The position numbers were made by a program, and so were the translations under genes. This document shows positions 26,576 through 40,619 of a DNA stretch of 64,000 nt, piece after piece. Every line of letters begins with the position of its first letter. The first letter of the stretch is position 1. This DNA is from Actinomadura macrotermitis (GTDB lineage: Bacteria; Actinomycetota; Actinomycetes; Streptosporangiales; Streptosporangiaceae), in contig NZ_WEGH01000003.1 of assembly GCF_009604375.1 (NCBI RefSeq), forward strand, positions 124,001 through 188,000, read 5' to 3'. The notes under the pieces are model-generated. The model saw only the letters and a program-made list of their open reading frames with translations. It was not told the origin of the DNA and searched no databases.

Positions 26576-29128
26576 GTGCCACGGAACGGGGTGAAAGTGC
26601 ACGTCAACATGCTCGGTCCCCTCGAAGTGCTCCAGGACGGGGAGCCCCTCGCCCTCGGCGGCGCCAACCAGCGCGCCACTCTCGCCTACCTCCTGCTGAA
26701 CGCCGGCACCGTCGTCTCCACCAGCGACCTGGTGCGGGCGCTGTGGGGCGACGACGCCCCGCCGACCGCGCGCAAGATGGTACAGAACGCCGTGGCAGGG
26801 CTGCGCCGGACCCTGCGCGACGGCGCGGGCGGCGACAACACGGGCGGTGACGGCCCCGCCCTGCTCACCGTCGCCCCCGGGTACGTCCTGCGGATGCCCC
26901 CGGCCGCCCTGGACGCCACCCGCTTCCACGAGCTGGTCCGGCTCGGCCGGGCCGCGTTCCGCGCCGAGGCCTGGCAGCCCGCCGCGCGGCTGCTGCGCGA
27001 GGCGCTCGCGCTGTGGCGCGGCCCCGCCCTGGCGGACGTGGCCGAACTCGGCCACGCCTGGCCCGAACTGGCCACCCTGGACGAGCAGCGGCTCACCGCG
27101 CTGGAGGACTGCGCCGAGGCCGAGCTGGCGCTCGGGCTGCACCGCGAGCTGGCCGGCGAGCTGACCCCGCTGGCCGAGGAGGAGCCCGCCCGCGAACGGC
27201 TCTGCGGCCTGCTGATGCTGGCGCTGTACCGCTGCGGGCAGCAGTCCGAGGCGCTCGCCGTCTTCCGGCGCACCCGCGCGGCCCTCGTCGAGGCCCTCGG
27301 CATCGAGCCCGCCCCCGAGCTGCACCGGCTCCAGCACGCCATCCTCAACCAGGACCCCACGCTGATGGCGCCCGCCGCGACGGCGGACCCGGGCACGAGC
27401 ACGGGCCCGGGCACCGCGCCGGTCCCCGCGGAACGTTCCCGCCCGGCCGCCGCGCCGCGCCCCATGGTGGAGCGCAAGCGCGCGAGCGTCCTGCTGGTCC
27501 GCGCGCGGGTGCCGGCCGGCCTGGACGACCCCGAGCGGGTCGCCGAGGCCCTGGCCGCGCTCGACCGGGCCGTGGCCGCCGAGGCCGCCCGCTACGGCGG
27601 CCTGGTCCGCGGCGTCCTCGGCTCGGTGCGGCTGGTGGTGTTCGGCGTTCCCCGCGTCCACGAGGACGACCCGGTGCGCGCGGTCCGGGCCGCGCTGGCG
27701 ATCCGCGAGCGCCTGACCGGCGCGGCCGCCCCGGACGCCACGCTGCGGCTCGCGGTGGCCACCGGCGACGTGCTCGCCTCCTACCGGGACGAGGGCGACC
27801 CCGAGCCGGCCGAACTGACCGGCGGCGTCCTGGAGGAGTGCGAGGGCCTGCTGGAACGCGCCATCTGCGACACCGTGCGGGTGTGCGACCGGACCCGGCA
27901 GGCCGTCGGGGCGCGGTTCGGGCACGCCGAGGGCGACCCGGCGGGCGGCTGGCGGGTGACCCCGGGGGCGCCGCGGCCGGCCCCGGCCCCGCAGCGGCGG
28001 CCGCTGCTCGGCCGCGAGCGCGACCTGGCCCGGCTGCAGGACCTGCTGGACGACGTCCGGCGGCGCCGCCGCCCGCACCTGGTCACCGTCCTCGGCGAGC
28101 CGGGCATCGGCAAGAGCCACCTGGTGGAGGAGTTCCGCGCGTCCCTGCCGGAGCGGGCCGGGGACGTGCGCTGCCTGTCGGCCGCCGTCCCGCCGGCCTA
28201 CGAGGGCGACGCCGACCCGCTGGCCGGGATCGTGCGCTCGCACGCCGGGTTCACCGTCGCGGGCGCGGGCCCCGGCGGGGCGTGGCCCGCGCCGGGCGCC
28301 GGACCGCCGCGGCCCGCCTGCCCGGCCGACCGGCTGGCCCGCGCGACCGAGCCGGCGGCCCTGTTCGCGGCGTGGCTGCGCTGCCTGGAGGGCATCGCCG
28401 CCGACGGCCCGCTCGTCGTCGTCTTCGACGACCTGCACCACACCGGCACCGGGCTGCTGCGCATGGTGGAGACCCTGACCGAGCGGGTGGCCGCCGTCCC
28501 GCTGCTGGTCGTGGCGACCGCGCGGCCCGAGCTGCTGCACCGCCGGCCCCGCTGGTGCGGCGGGCGGCGCGACACCTGCGTCCTCACCCTGGACCCGCTG
28601 CCCGACGACGCCACCGCGGCGCTGCTCGGCGAGGGGGCCGGCGACCTGCTCCCCCTCGCCGCGGGCAACCCGCTGGTCGCGCTGGAGTACGCGCAGGCGC
28701 ACCGGCGGCACACCGCCCCCGGCCCGCCGCCGGTGCCCCGCCGCGTCACCGACCTGCTGACCGCCCGGCTGGACACCCTGCCCGCCGCGCAGAAGGCCGT
28801 GCTCCGGCACGCCGCCGTGCTCGGGCCGGTCGTGTCGCCCGCCGGTGTGGCCGCCGTGTCGGACCGCCCCGGGGAGGAGGTGGTGCGGCTCCTGCGCGCC
28901 CTGGACCGCGAGGGCCTGCTGCGCCGCGTCGCCTCCGGGCCGGCCCCGGCGGAGGACGAGTACGCCTTCGCCCAGCCGCTGCTGCGCGAGGTGGCGTACG
29001 CGCAGACGCCCCGGCGGGACCGCGCGGACGGGCACCGCCGCGCGGCGGAGTGGGCGGCCGGCCCGCCGGGCCGCGACCGCCGGCACGTCCTCGCGCCGAT
29101 TACCGGGCGGTTCCCGGGCCGCGCGTAG
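26576..29128 (+). CDS. SARP-family regulator with cyclase-like and AAA/NTPase domains
   Basis: An 850-residue protein. Residues 1-100 form an OmpR-type winged helix (MLGPLEVLQDGEPLALGG, RATLAYLLLNAG), 105-255 a bacterial transcriptional activator domain ending LGIEPAPELHRLQHAIL, about 300-460 a class III nucleotidyl cyclase-like domain (VLLVRARVPAG, VFGVPRVHEDDPVRAVRAAL), and from about 480 an ATPase with Walker A GEPGIGKSH near 506 and Walker B VVVFDDLHH. The cyclase-like part lacks obvious catalytic motifs and is probably a sensor or remnant. GTG at 26576 is the longest start; GTG at 26591 or 26597 are equally possible. Likely a cluster-situated activator, perhaps acting with the LAL regulator next to it. 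Confidence 0.9.
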   Translation: MPRNGVKVHVNMLGPLEVLQDGEPLALGGANQRATLAYLLLNAGTVVSTSDLVRALWGDDAPPTARKMVQNAVAGLRRTLRDGAGGDNTGGDGPALLTVAPGYVLRMPPAALDATRFHELVRLGRAAFRAEAWQPAARLLREALALWRGPALADVAELGHAWPELATLDEQRLTALEDCAEAELALGLHRELAGELTPLAEEEPARERLCGLLMLALYRCGQQSEALAVFRRTRAALVEALGIEPAPELHRLQHAILNQDPTLMAPAATADPGTSTGPGTAPVPAERSRPAAAPRPMVERKRASVLLVRARVPAGLDDPERVAEALAALDRAVAAEAARYGGLVRGVLGSVRLVVFGVPRVHEDDPVRAVRAALAIRERLTGAAAPDATLRLAVATGDVLASYRDEGDPEPAELTGGVLEECEGLLERAICDTVRVCDRTRQAVGARFGHAEGDPAGGWRVTPGAPRPAPAPQRRPLLGRERDLARLQDLLDDVRRRRRPHLVTVLGEPGIGKSHLVEEFRASLPERAGDVRCLSAAVPPAYEGDADPLAGIVRSHAGFTVAGAGPGGAWPAPGAGPPRPACPADRLARATEPAALFAAWLRCLEGIAADGPLVVVFDDLHHTGTGLLRMVETLTERVAAVPLLVVATARPELLHRRPRWCGGRRDTCVLTLDPLPDDATAALLGEGAGDLLPLAAGNPLVALEYAQAHRRHTAPGPPPVPRRVTDLLTARLDTLPAAQKAVLRHAAVLGPVVSPAGVAAVSDRPGEEVVRLLRALDREGLLRRVASGPAPAEDEYAFAQPLLREVAYAQTPRRDRADGHRRAAEWAAGPPGRDRRHVLAPITGRFPGRA

Positions 29129-29175
29129 CGTTCGGCGCGACCACCCTCATCTCTCCGCCGTGAAAGGCAGCACAG

Positions 29176-30096
29176 ATGACACAGACCCAGCCGGGCGCCC
29201 TGTTCGGGTACGGCCCGGGCCCGCATATCCCCATCGCCCGCAGCGCGCGGCTGCTGGAGGAGGCGGTCCAGGCCGACCGGGACGGGCTCGACCTGATCAC
29301 CGTCACCGACCACCCCTACAACGGGTCCCGGCTGGAGGCCTACGGCACGATCGGGGTGATCCTCGGCCGGACGCGCTCCATCACGGCCGTCGCCACGGTC
29401 ACCAACCTGCCGGTGCGGCCCGCGCCGCTGCTCGCCCGGACCCTCACCACGCTGTCGGCGCTGTCGGGCGGCCGCATCGTGCTCGGGATCGGCGCCGGCT
29501 ACCTGTGGGACGACATCGCCCGGTTCGGGGTGCCCCGGCTGACCCCCGGCGAGGCCGTCCGCGCCTTCGAGGAGGGGATCACGCTCATCAAGTCCCTGGC
29601 GGGCGGCGGCAGCGAGCCGGTCACCTTCGAGGGCGAGTTCTACCAGGTGCAGGGCCTGGACCCGGCGCCGGTGCCGGTGCCGCCGGTGTGGACCGGGTCG
29701 GTCGGGCCGCGCTCGCTCGCGGTCACCGGCCGCCACGCCGACGGCTGGTCGCCGCCGCACGCCTCGGACTGGCTGAGCACGCTCTACCGCGAGTCCCGGC
29801 CGCTCATCGACGAGGCCGCGGCCGCCGCCGGCCGCTCGCCGTCCGAGATCGGCGACTACTACAACGTCCGCGGCCGCATCACCGCCGACCCCCTGCCCTC
29901 CACCCGGGACGAGGACGGGGCGCTGGTCGGCGGGTCCCCGAAGCAGTGGGTCGAGGAGCTGACGGCCGCGGTGCTGGAGCACGGCGCCGCCGGTTTCGTC
30001 TTCTTCGACGGCGACGACCCCCGCTCCGACCACACCCTCGGCCGGTGGACCCAGGAGGTCGTCCCCGCCGTCCGCGAGGCCATCGCCAAGGGCTGA
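29176..30096 (+). CDS. Luciferase-like (LLM class) F420- or FMN-dependent oxidoreductase
   Basis: A 306-residue TIM-barrel protein of the luciferase-like monooxygenase superfamily: ITVTDHPYNGSRLE near the N-terminus, LSGGRIVLGIGAGYLWDDIA in the middle and VGGSPKQWVEELTA toward the end. Many such actinomycete proteins use coenzyme F420 to reduce or oxidise C-C, C-N or C-O bonds. ATG at 29176, 47 bp after the SARP gene and in the same direction; a strong hairpin follows. Its position makes it a candidate tailoring enzyme, but an independent role is equally possible. The exact cofactor cannot be told from sequence. Confidence 0.85.
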   Translation: MTQTQPGALFGYGPGPHIPIARSARLLEEAVQADRDGLDLITVTDHPYNGSRLEAYGTIGVILGRTRSITAVATVTNLPVRPAPLLARTLTTLSALSGGRIVLGIGAGYLWDDIARFGVPRLTPGEAVRAFEEGITLIKSLAGGGSEPVTFEGEFYQVQGLDPAPVPVPPVWTGSVGPRSLAVTGRHADGWSPPHASDWLSTLYRESRPLIDEAAAAAGRSPSEIGDYYNVRGRITADPLPSTRDEDGALVGGSPKQWVEELTAAVLEHGAAGFVFFDGDDPRSDHTLGRWTQEVVPAVREAIAKG

Positions 30097-30108
30097 GCCC
30101 CGGCCAGG

Positions 30109-30142
30109 GCGGCCGCACGGACCGCATGGTCCGTGCGGCCGC
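30109..30142. terminator. Bidirectional hairpin between convergent genes
   Basis: Perfect 15-bp inverted repeat (GCGGCCGCACGGACC and its complement) around a 4-nt loop, located between the stop of the rightward oxidoreductase and the stop of the leftward EF-G gene. It marks the likely right border of the AHBA cluster. Confidence 0.85.
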
Positions 30143-30150
30143 CGCCGGGC

Positions 30151-32160
30151 TCAGCGGGCCGCCGCGACGACCTTCCCGGCCACGGCCTCGGGCGCCTCGG
30201 CGTAGGAGTCGAAGCGCATCGAGTACGCGGCCCGGCCGGAGGTGGCGCCGCGCAGGTCGCCGACGTAGCCGAACATCTCCGCCAGCGGCACCCGCGCCCG
30301 CACCTCCTGCGCGCCGATGCCGTCGATGCGGCCGCGGCGGGCGCCGAGGTCGCCGATGACCTCGCCGAGGTACTCCGCCGGCGTCGAGACCTCGACGGCC
30401 ATCACCGGTTCCAGCAGCACCGGCGACGCGCGGCGGACCGCCTCGCGGAACGCCTGCGCGCCCGCGATGCGGAACGCCTGCTCGGAGGAGTCGACGTCGT
30501 GGAAGGCGCCGTCCAGCAGGACGACGCGCACCCCGGTCATCTCGTGGCCCGCGAGCACGCCGGACCGCATCGCGTCCTGGCATCCCGCGTCGACCGACGG
30601 GACGAACTCCTTCGGGATGCGGCCCCCGGTGACCTGGTTCACGAACTCGTACGGGGCGTCGGCGCAGGGCTCGACCGAGATCTGCACCTTCGCGTACTGC
30701 CCCTTGCCTCCCGTCATCTTCTTGTGGACGTACTCCACCTTCCGGGCGGCCCGGCGGATGGTCTCCCGGTAGGCGACGCGGGGCCGCCCGACCGCGGCGG
30801 CCACCCCGAACTCCTCCCGCATGCGCTGGACGAGCACCTCCAGGTGCAGCTCGCCCATCCCGCCGAGGACGGTCTGGCCGGTCTCGGCGTCGGTGCGCGC
30901 GTGGAAGGAGGGATCCTCCTCGGCGAGCCGCTGGAGGGCGGCGCCCAGCTTCTCCCGGTCGCCCCTGGACGCCGGCTCGACGGCGACCTCGATGACCGGC
31001 GCCGGGAAGTCCATCGCCTCCAGCACCACCGGGTGCGCCGGGTCGCACAGCGTCTCGCCGGTGGTGGTGTCCTTCAGGCCCATCACCGCGACGATGTCGC
31101 CGGCGCCCGCCGAGGCGATCTCCTCCCGCCGGTCGGCGTGCATCCGGTAGATCTTGCCGATGCGCTCCCTCCTGCCCTTGACGCCGTTCAGCACGGTCCG
31201 GCCCGGCTCCAGCCGGCCGGCGTAGATCCGGACGAACGTGAGCCGGCCCAGGTGCCGGTCGCTCATGATCTTGAACGCGAGCGCGGCGAGCGGCCCGTCG
31301 TCGTCGGCGCCCGCGTCCGCGGGGGACGGCAGGTACCGGACGACGCCGTCCAGCAGCGGCTGCACCCCCTTGTTGCGCAGGGCGCTGCCGCAGAACACCG
31401 GGGTGGCCCCGGCCGCCACGGTGAGCCGCCGGATGGCGGCGTGCAGCTGCTCCGCGGACGGCTCGGTGCCGCCGGTGTACAGGGCCATGACCTCCTCGTC
31501 CCGCTCGGCGACGGCGTCGACGAGCCGGCCGCGCCACTCGCGGGCCGTGTCCGCCAGGTCCGCCGGGACGTCCACGACGTCCGGATCGCCGTCGGTCCAC
31601 ATCAGGGCCCGGCCCGCGACGAGGTCGACGACCCCGGCGAACCCGTCCTCGGCCCCGATCGGCAGCTGCACGACCAGCGGCACCGCGCCGAGCCGCTCGG
31701 CGATCATGTCGACGCAGCGGTGGAAGGACGCGCCGGCCCGGTCGAGCTTGTTGACGAAGCAGACGCGCGGCACGCCGTACCGGTCGGCCTGCCGCCACAC
31801 CGTCTCCGACTGCGGCTCGACGCCCGCGACGCCGTCGAACACCGCGACGGCCCCGTCCAGGACGCGCAGGCAGCGCTCCACCTCGACGGTGAAGTCGACG
31901 TGGCCGGGCGTGTCGATGAGGTTGACGGTATGGCCGCGCCATCGGCAGGTCGTCGCCGCCGCGGTGATGGTGATCCCGCGGTCGCGCTCCTGTTTCATGT
32001 AGTCCAGGGCGGCGGCGCCGTCGTGGACCTCCCCGATGCGGTGCGAGACGCCGGTGTAGAACAGGATCCGCTCGGCGGTCGTCGTCTTCCCCGCGTCGAT
32101 GTGGGCCATGATCCCGATGTTGCGGACCTTGGCGAGGTCCAGGCGGGTGGTGGTGGTCAT
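30151..32160 (-). CDS. Elongation factor G paralogue
   Basis: A 669-residue translational GTPase: G1 AHIDAGKTT, switch region RGITITAAATT, G3 DTPGHVDF, G4 NKLDRAG, and EF-G domains II-V including the C-terminal fold. It is about 30 residues shorter than typical housekeeping EF-G. ATG at 32160 follows GGAGGAGGG. It stands alone, not in the usual rpsL-rpsG-fusA-tuf operon, so it is probably a second EF-G. Beside an antibiotic cluster it could be a resistant target copy, or an EF-G2 with a stress or recycling role; neither can be decided here. Confidence 0.95.
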   Translation of the reverse strand: MTTTTRLDLAKVRNIGIMAHIDAGKTTTAERILFYTGVSHRIGEVHDGAAALDYMKQERDRGITITAAATTCRWRGHTVNLIDTPGHVDFTVEVERCLRVLDGAVAVFDGVAGVEPQSETVWRQADRYGVPRVCFVNKLDRAGASFHRCVDMIAERLGAVPLVVQLPIGAEDGFAGVVDLVAGRALMWTDGDPDVVDVPADLADTAREWRGRLVDAVAERDEEVMALYTGGTEPSAEQLHAAIRRLTVAAGATPVFCGSALRNKGVQPLLDGVVRYLPSPADAGADDDGPLAALAFKIMSDRHLGRLTFVRIYAGRLEPGRTVLNGVKGRRERIGKIYRMHADRREEIASAGAGDIVAVMGLKDTTTGETLCDPAHPVVLEAMDFPAPVIEVAVEPASRGDREKLGAALQRLAEEDPSFHARTDAETGQTVLGGMGELHLEVLVQRMREEFGVAAAVGRPRVAYRETIRRAARKVEYVHKKMTGGKGQYAKVQISVEPCADAPYEFVNQVTGGRIPKEFVPSVDAGCQDAMRSGVLAGHEMTGVRVVLLDGAFHDVDSSEQAFRIAGAQAFREAVRRASPVLLEPVMAVEVSTPAEYLGEVIGDLGARRGRIDGIGAQEVRARVPLAEMFGYVGDLRGATSGRAAYSMRFDSYAEAPEAVAGKVVAAAR

Positions 32161-32496
32161 GTAACGGCCCTCCTCCGGGGGTCGGTCGGCGACCGCGGCG
32201 GATAGGATCACCCGGCGCGGGACCTTGCGACCGTAACGACGGGGAAGCCGGTGAGGCCAAGGGTTTTCGCGCCGCCGGGCGGCCCCGTGCGCAGGCCGGT
32301 GCCCGCCGCGACGTTCGGGGCCGGTGAGCCCCGCCGGGCCGTTCCCCGGCCGGGATTTGCAGGTTTCCTACAACTCAGGGCGTGCAGCGTGCTCGATGGT
32401 CGGCATGGAGCTACCCGCCGATAACCGGAAGGGTGGGCAGGGTCGGGGAGCGTCCTCCCGGCGCGCACATCGAGATCTGCAGAAGGGTTCGGTCGG
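32161..32496. other. Divergent intergenic region between EF-G and carboxylase genes
   Basis: 336 bp with no credible gene. The EF-G ribosome site lies at the left end. Around 32355-32385 there is a locally A+T-richer stretch (TTTGCAGGTTTCCTACAACT) that could hold the carboxylase promoter, with TACAAC as a -10. I see no strong hairpin or operator. Confidence 0.5.
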
Positions 32497-37959
<5,463 letters not shown>

Positions 37960-37963
37960 GGCG

Positions 37964-38007
37964 GGCCGCCGGCCGGGCCCCGCTCAGCGGGCGCCCGGCC
38001 GGCGGCC
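37964..38007. terminator. Long hairpin between carboxylase and phosphonate permease genes
   Basis: Perfect 15-bp arms (GGCCGCCGGCCGGGC and complement) enclose 14 nt that can pair further (CCCGC TCA GCGGG). It follows the carboxylase stop by 4 nt and includes the last codons and stop (37984) of the convergent permease gene, so it could end transcription from both sides. Confidence 0.8.
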
Positions 38008-38781
38008 GAGGCGGCCGAGGCCGGTCAGGGTGACCAGGGCGGTCGCCAGCAGGGTGAGGGTCAGGGCCGCCGCCGGGAAGACGCGGCCGCGGTCGGTGAG
38101 GGTGAAGACGCCGACCGGCAGGGTCCGCCAGTCGGGCGGGTAGACCATGATCGTCGCGCCGACCTCGCCCAGGGACAGCGCGATGGACAGGGCCGCGGCG
38201 GCGCTCATGGCGGGCATCAGCAGGGGCAGGACGATGCGGAACAGGACGCGGGGCGGCGCCGCGCCCAGGCTGCCGGCGACCTGCGCGTAGGCGGGGTCGA
38301 GGCGTTTCAGGGCGGCCGACACGGTGCTGTAGGCGAACGCCGTCACCAGGACGGTGTGCGCGGCGATGACGATCCAGCGGGTGCCGCCCAGCAGCAGCGG
38401 CGGCTTGTTGAAGGCGACCAGCATGCTCAGCCCGACGACCACCGAGGAGACGGCGATGGGCAGGTGCAGCAGCGTGTCGGCGACGCGGGCCAGCAGGCGC
38501 GGCGCCGAGGCGACGGCGAGGGCGCCCCAGGTGCCGACGAGCACCGCGAGCAGTCCCGCGGCCAGGGCCGTCTGCAGGCTGACCAGCAGGGCGGCCAGCC
38601 GGTCGTCGGTCAGGGACTCCCGCAGGTGGCCGGTGGTGTAGGCGCCGGGCAGCACGCCGTTCCAGGAGCGGGCGAACGCGGCCAGCACCACCACGGCCAG
38701 CGGGGCGAGGATCACGAGGGCGAACAGCGCGGCGAAGGCCGTCCGGAGGGCGGCGCGGCCGCGGCGGGTCCAGATCAGCAT
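37984..38781 (-). CDS. Aminoethylphosphonate-type ABC transporter permease II
   Basis: A 265-residue binding-protein-dependent permease with six predicted membrane segments and the EAA-type loop (QVAGSLGAAPPRVLFRIVLPL). It resembles the second permease of 2-aminoethylphosphonate importers (PhnV/PhnU type). Start ATG at 38781 shares one base with the stop of permease I (TGATG). Last gene of the leftward phosphonate operon. Substrate call rests on the phosphonatase-like gene in the same operon. Confidence 0.88.
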   Translation of the reverse strand: MLIWTRRGRAALRTAFAALFALVILAPLAVVVLAAFARSWNGVLPGAYTTGHLRESLTDDRLAALLVSLQTALAAGLLAVLVGTWGALAVASAPRLLARVADTLLHLPIAVSSVVVGLSMLVAFNKPPLLLGGTRWIVIAAHTVLVTAFAYSTVSAALKRLDPAYAQVAGSLGAAPPRVLFRIVLPLLMPAMSAAAALSIALSLGEVGATIMVYPPDWRTLPVGVFTLTDRGRVFPAAALTLTLLATALVTLTGLGRLGRRPGAR

Positions 38782-39539
38782 CAGCGGGCCACCCGGCGGT
38801 AGAGCGAGTAGACGGTCAGGGAGAGCGCCACCTGGGCGACGGCGGCGACGGCCGCGCCGGCCTGGTCGAAGGTCACCAGGCCCTTGGTGTAGACGAGCAT
38901 CGGCAGCGTCGTCACGTCCTTGGCGCCGATGAACAGCACCAGCCCGAACTCGTTCAGGGTGAGCAGGAGCGTGAGGCCGCCGCCGGCGGCCAGGGCGGGC
39001 AGCGCCTCGGGCAGCAGCACCTGCCGGACGACGCGCCAGGGGCGGGCGCCGAGGCTGGCCGCCACCTCCAGCTGGGCCGGCGGGACCTGGCCGAACGCGG
39101 CGAGCAGCGGGCGCATGACGAACGGGGTGTAGAAGGTGATCTCGGCGAAGACCAGCCCGGCGGGGGTGTAGATGAAGTCCAGGGTGGCGATGCCGAGCCC
39201 GTCGACCACGCCCGCCGAGCCGTACAGCACGGTGAAGGCGAGGGCGATCAGGTAGGAGGGGAACGCCAGCACGGTGTCGATCAGGCGGGCGACGGCGCGC
39301 GCGCCGGGGAACGGCGCGTAGGTGAGCACGAGCGCGAAGAACGTCCCGAGCAGCAGGCAGCCGATCGTGGCGCAGACGGCGATCTCCAGGGTCCGCAGCA
39401 CGGTGCGGCCGAACTCGGGCGAGGTCGCGACGCGGGTCCAGGCGCCGCCGGACTGCAGGGCGGTCAGCGTCAGCGGGTAGACGAAGAAGCCCGCGACGAG
39501 CAGCAGCGGCGGCAGCGTCCACAGGGCGCGGCGGGTCAC
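38781..39539 (-). CDS. Aminoethylphosphonate-type ABC transporter permease I
   Basis: A 252-residue permease, six membrane segments, with the cytoplasmic coupling loop EVAASLGARPWRVVRQVLLPE and FPSYLIALAFTVLYG in the second segment. GTG at 39539 overlaps the ATPase stop by 4 nt (GTGA). It forms the channel with permease II. Permeases of spermidine or iron importers look similar; the operon context favours a phosphonate. Confidence 0.88.
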   Translation of the reverse strand: MTRRALWTLPPLLLVAGFFVYPLTLTALQSGGAWTRVATSPEFGRTVLRTLEIAVCATIGCLLLGTFFALVLTYAPFPGARAVARLIDTVLAFPSYLIALAFTVLYGSAGVVDGLGIATLDFIYTPAGLVFAEITFYTPFVMRPLLAAFGQVPPAQLEVAASLGARPWRVVRQVLLPEALPALAAGGGLTLLLTLNEFGLVLFIGAKDVTTLPMLVYTKGLVTFDQAGAAVAAVAQVALSLTVYSLYRRVAR

Positions 39540-40618
39540 GGCTCCTCCCGGGCGACCACGCAGGCCGCGCCGACCCGCACCGCGGCGGGCTCGCCGGCGG
39601 CGGGGACGCCGGTCAGCGCGGGCAGGTCCGCGCTGACCGTGGCGCCGCAGTCCAGGGCGACCTCCAGCCGGTACCCGCTCCCCCGCCACTGCACGGCGGT
39701 CACCCGGCCGGGCAGCCCGTCGGGGCCGGGCACCTCGACGGTGAGGGCGTGCGGCCGCACGCAGAGCAGCGCGGGCCCCGAGGCGACGGCCGAGTGCGCG
39801 GCGGGGACGGTGCGGTCGCCGACGCGGGCGCCGCCCGCGACGGCCTCGGCGGGGATGAGGTTGGCGCCGCCGAGGAACTCGGCGGTGAACGCGCTCGGCG
39901 GCCGGTGGTAGAGCTCATCGGCCGGGCCGACGTCGACCAGCCGCGCGTCCCGCATGATCGCGATGCGGTCGGCGAGGACGAGCGCCTCGGTCTGGTCGTG
40001 CGTCACGTACACGATGGCGGTGTCGGGCAGCTCGCCGCGCAGGCGGCGCAGCTCGTCCAGCATGTCCTGGCGGAGCCGCGCGTCCAGGGCCGACAGCGGC
40101 TCGTCCAGCAGCAGGACGGGCGGGCGGATCGCCAGGGCGCGGGCGATGGCGATCCGCTGCTGCTGCCCGCCCGACAGCTCCCGGGGGAGCTTGCCGCGGT
40201 GCGCGGTCATGCCGACCATGGCGAGCATCTCGGTGACGCGCGCGGCGACCTCGGCGCGCGGCAGGCGCCGCGCGCGCAGGCCGAACGCGACGTTGTCCTC
40301 GACCTTCATGTGCGGGAACAGCGCGTACGACTGCACGACCACGCCGACGCCGCGCCGGTGGGGCGGCTCGCCGGTGACGTCGCGGCCGCCGAGCAGCACC
40401 CGGCCCGAGGTGGGCCGGACGAACCCGGCGACCGCCTTCAGCGCCGTCGACTTGCCCGAGCCGGACGGCCCGAGCAGCGCGACGGTCTCGCCGCGCGCGA
40501 CGTCGAGGGTGAGGTCGCGCAGCGCATGGGCGTCGCCGTACCGCACCGACACCCCGTCCCAGCCGATCGCGGGCGCCTCGACCGCGGTGGCGGGGACGGG
40601 GGTGAGGGTGGACGTCAT
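39536..40618 (-). CDS. ABC transporter ATPase for aminoethylphosphonate uptake
   Basis: A 360-residue ATPase: Walker A GPSGSGKST, signature LSGGQQQRIAIARAL, Walker B VLLLDEPLSALDARLR, H-loop VTHDQTEAL, and a C-terminal OB/TOBE domain (residues about 245-355) that usually regulates such importers. ATG at 40618, 1 nt after the binding-protein stop. Energises the two permeases downstream. Confidence 0.92.
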   Translation of the reverse strand: MTSTLTPVPATAVEAPAIGWDGVSVRYGDAHALRDLTLDVARGETVALLGPSGSGKSTALKAVAGFVRPTSGRVLLGGRDVTGEPPHRRGVGVVVQSYALFPHMKVEDNVAFGLRARRLPRAEVAARVTEMLAMVGMTAHRGKLPRELSGGQQQRIAIARALAIRPPVLLLDEPLSALDARLRQDMLDELRRLRGELPDTAIVYVTHDQTEALVLADRIAIMRDARLVDVGPADELYHRPPSAFTAEFLGGANLIPAEAVAGGARVGDRTVPAAHSAVASGPALLCVRPHALTVEVPGPDGLPGRVTAVQWRGSGYRLEVALDCGATVSADLPALTGVPAAGEPAAVRVGAACVVAREEP

Positions 40619-40619
40619 G

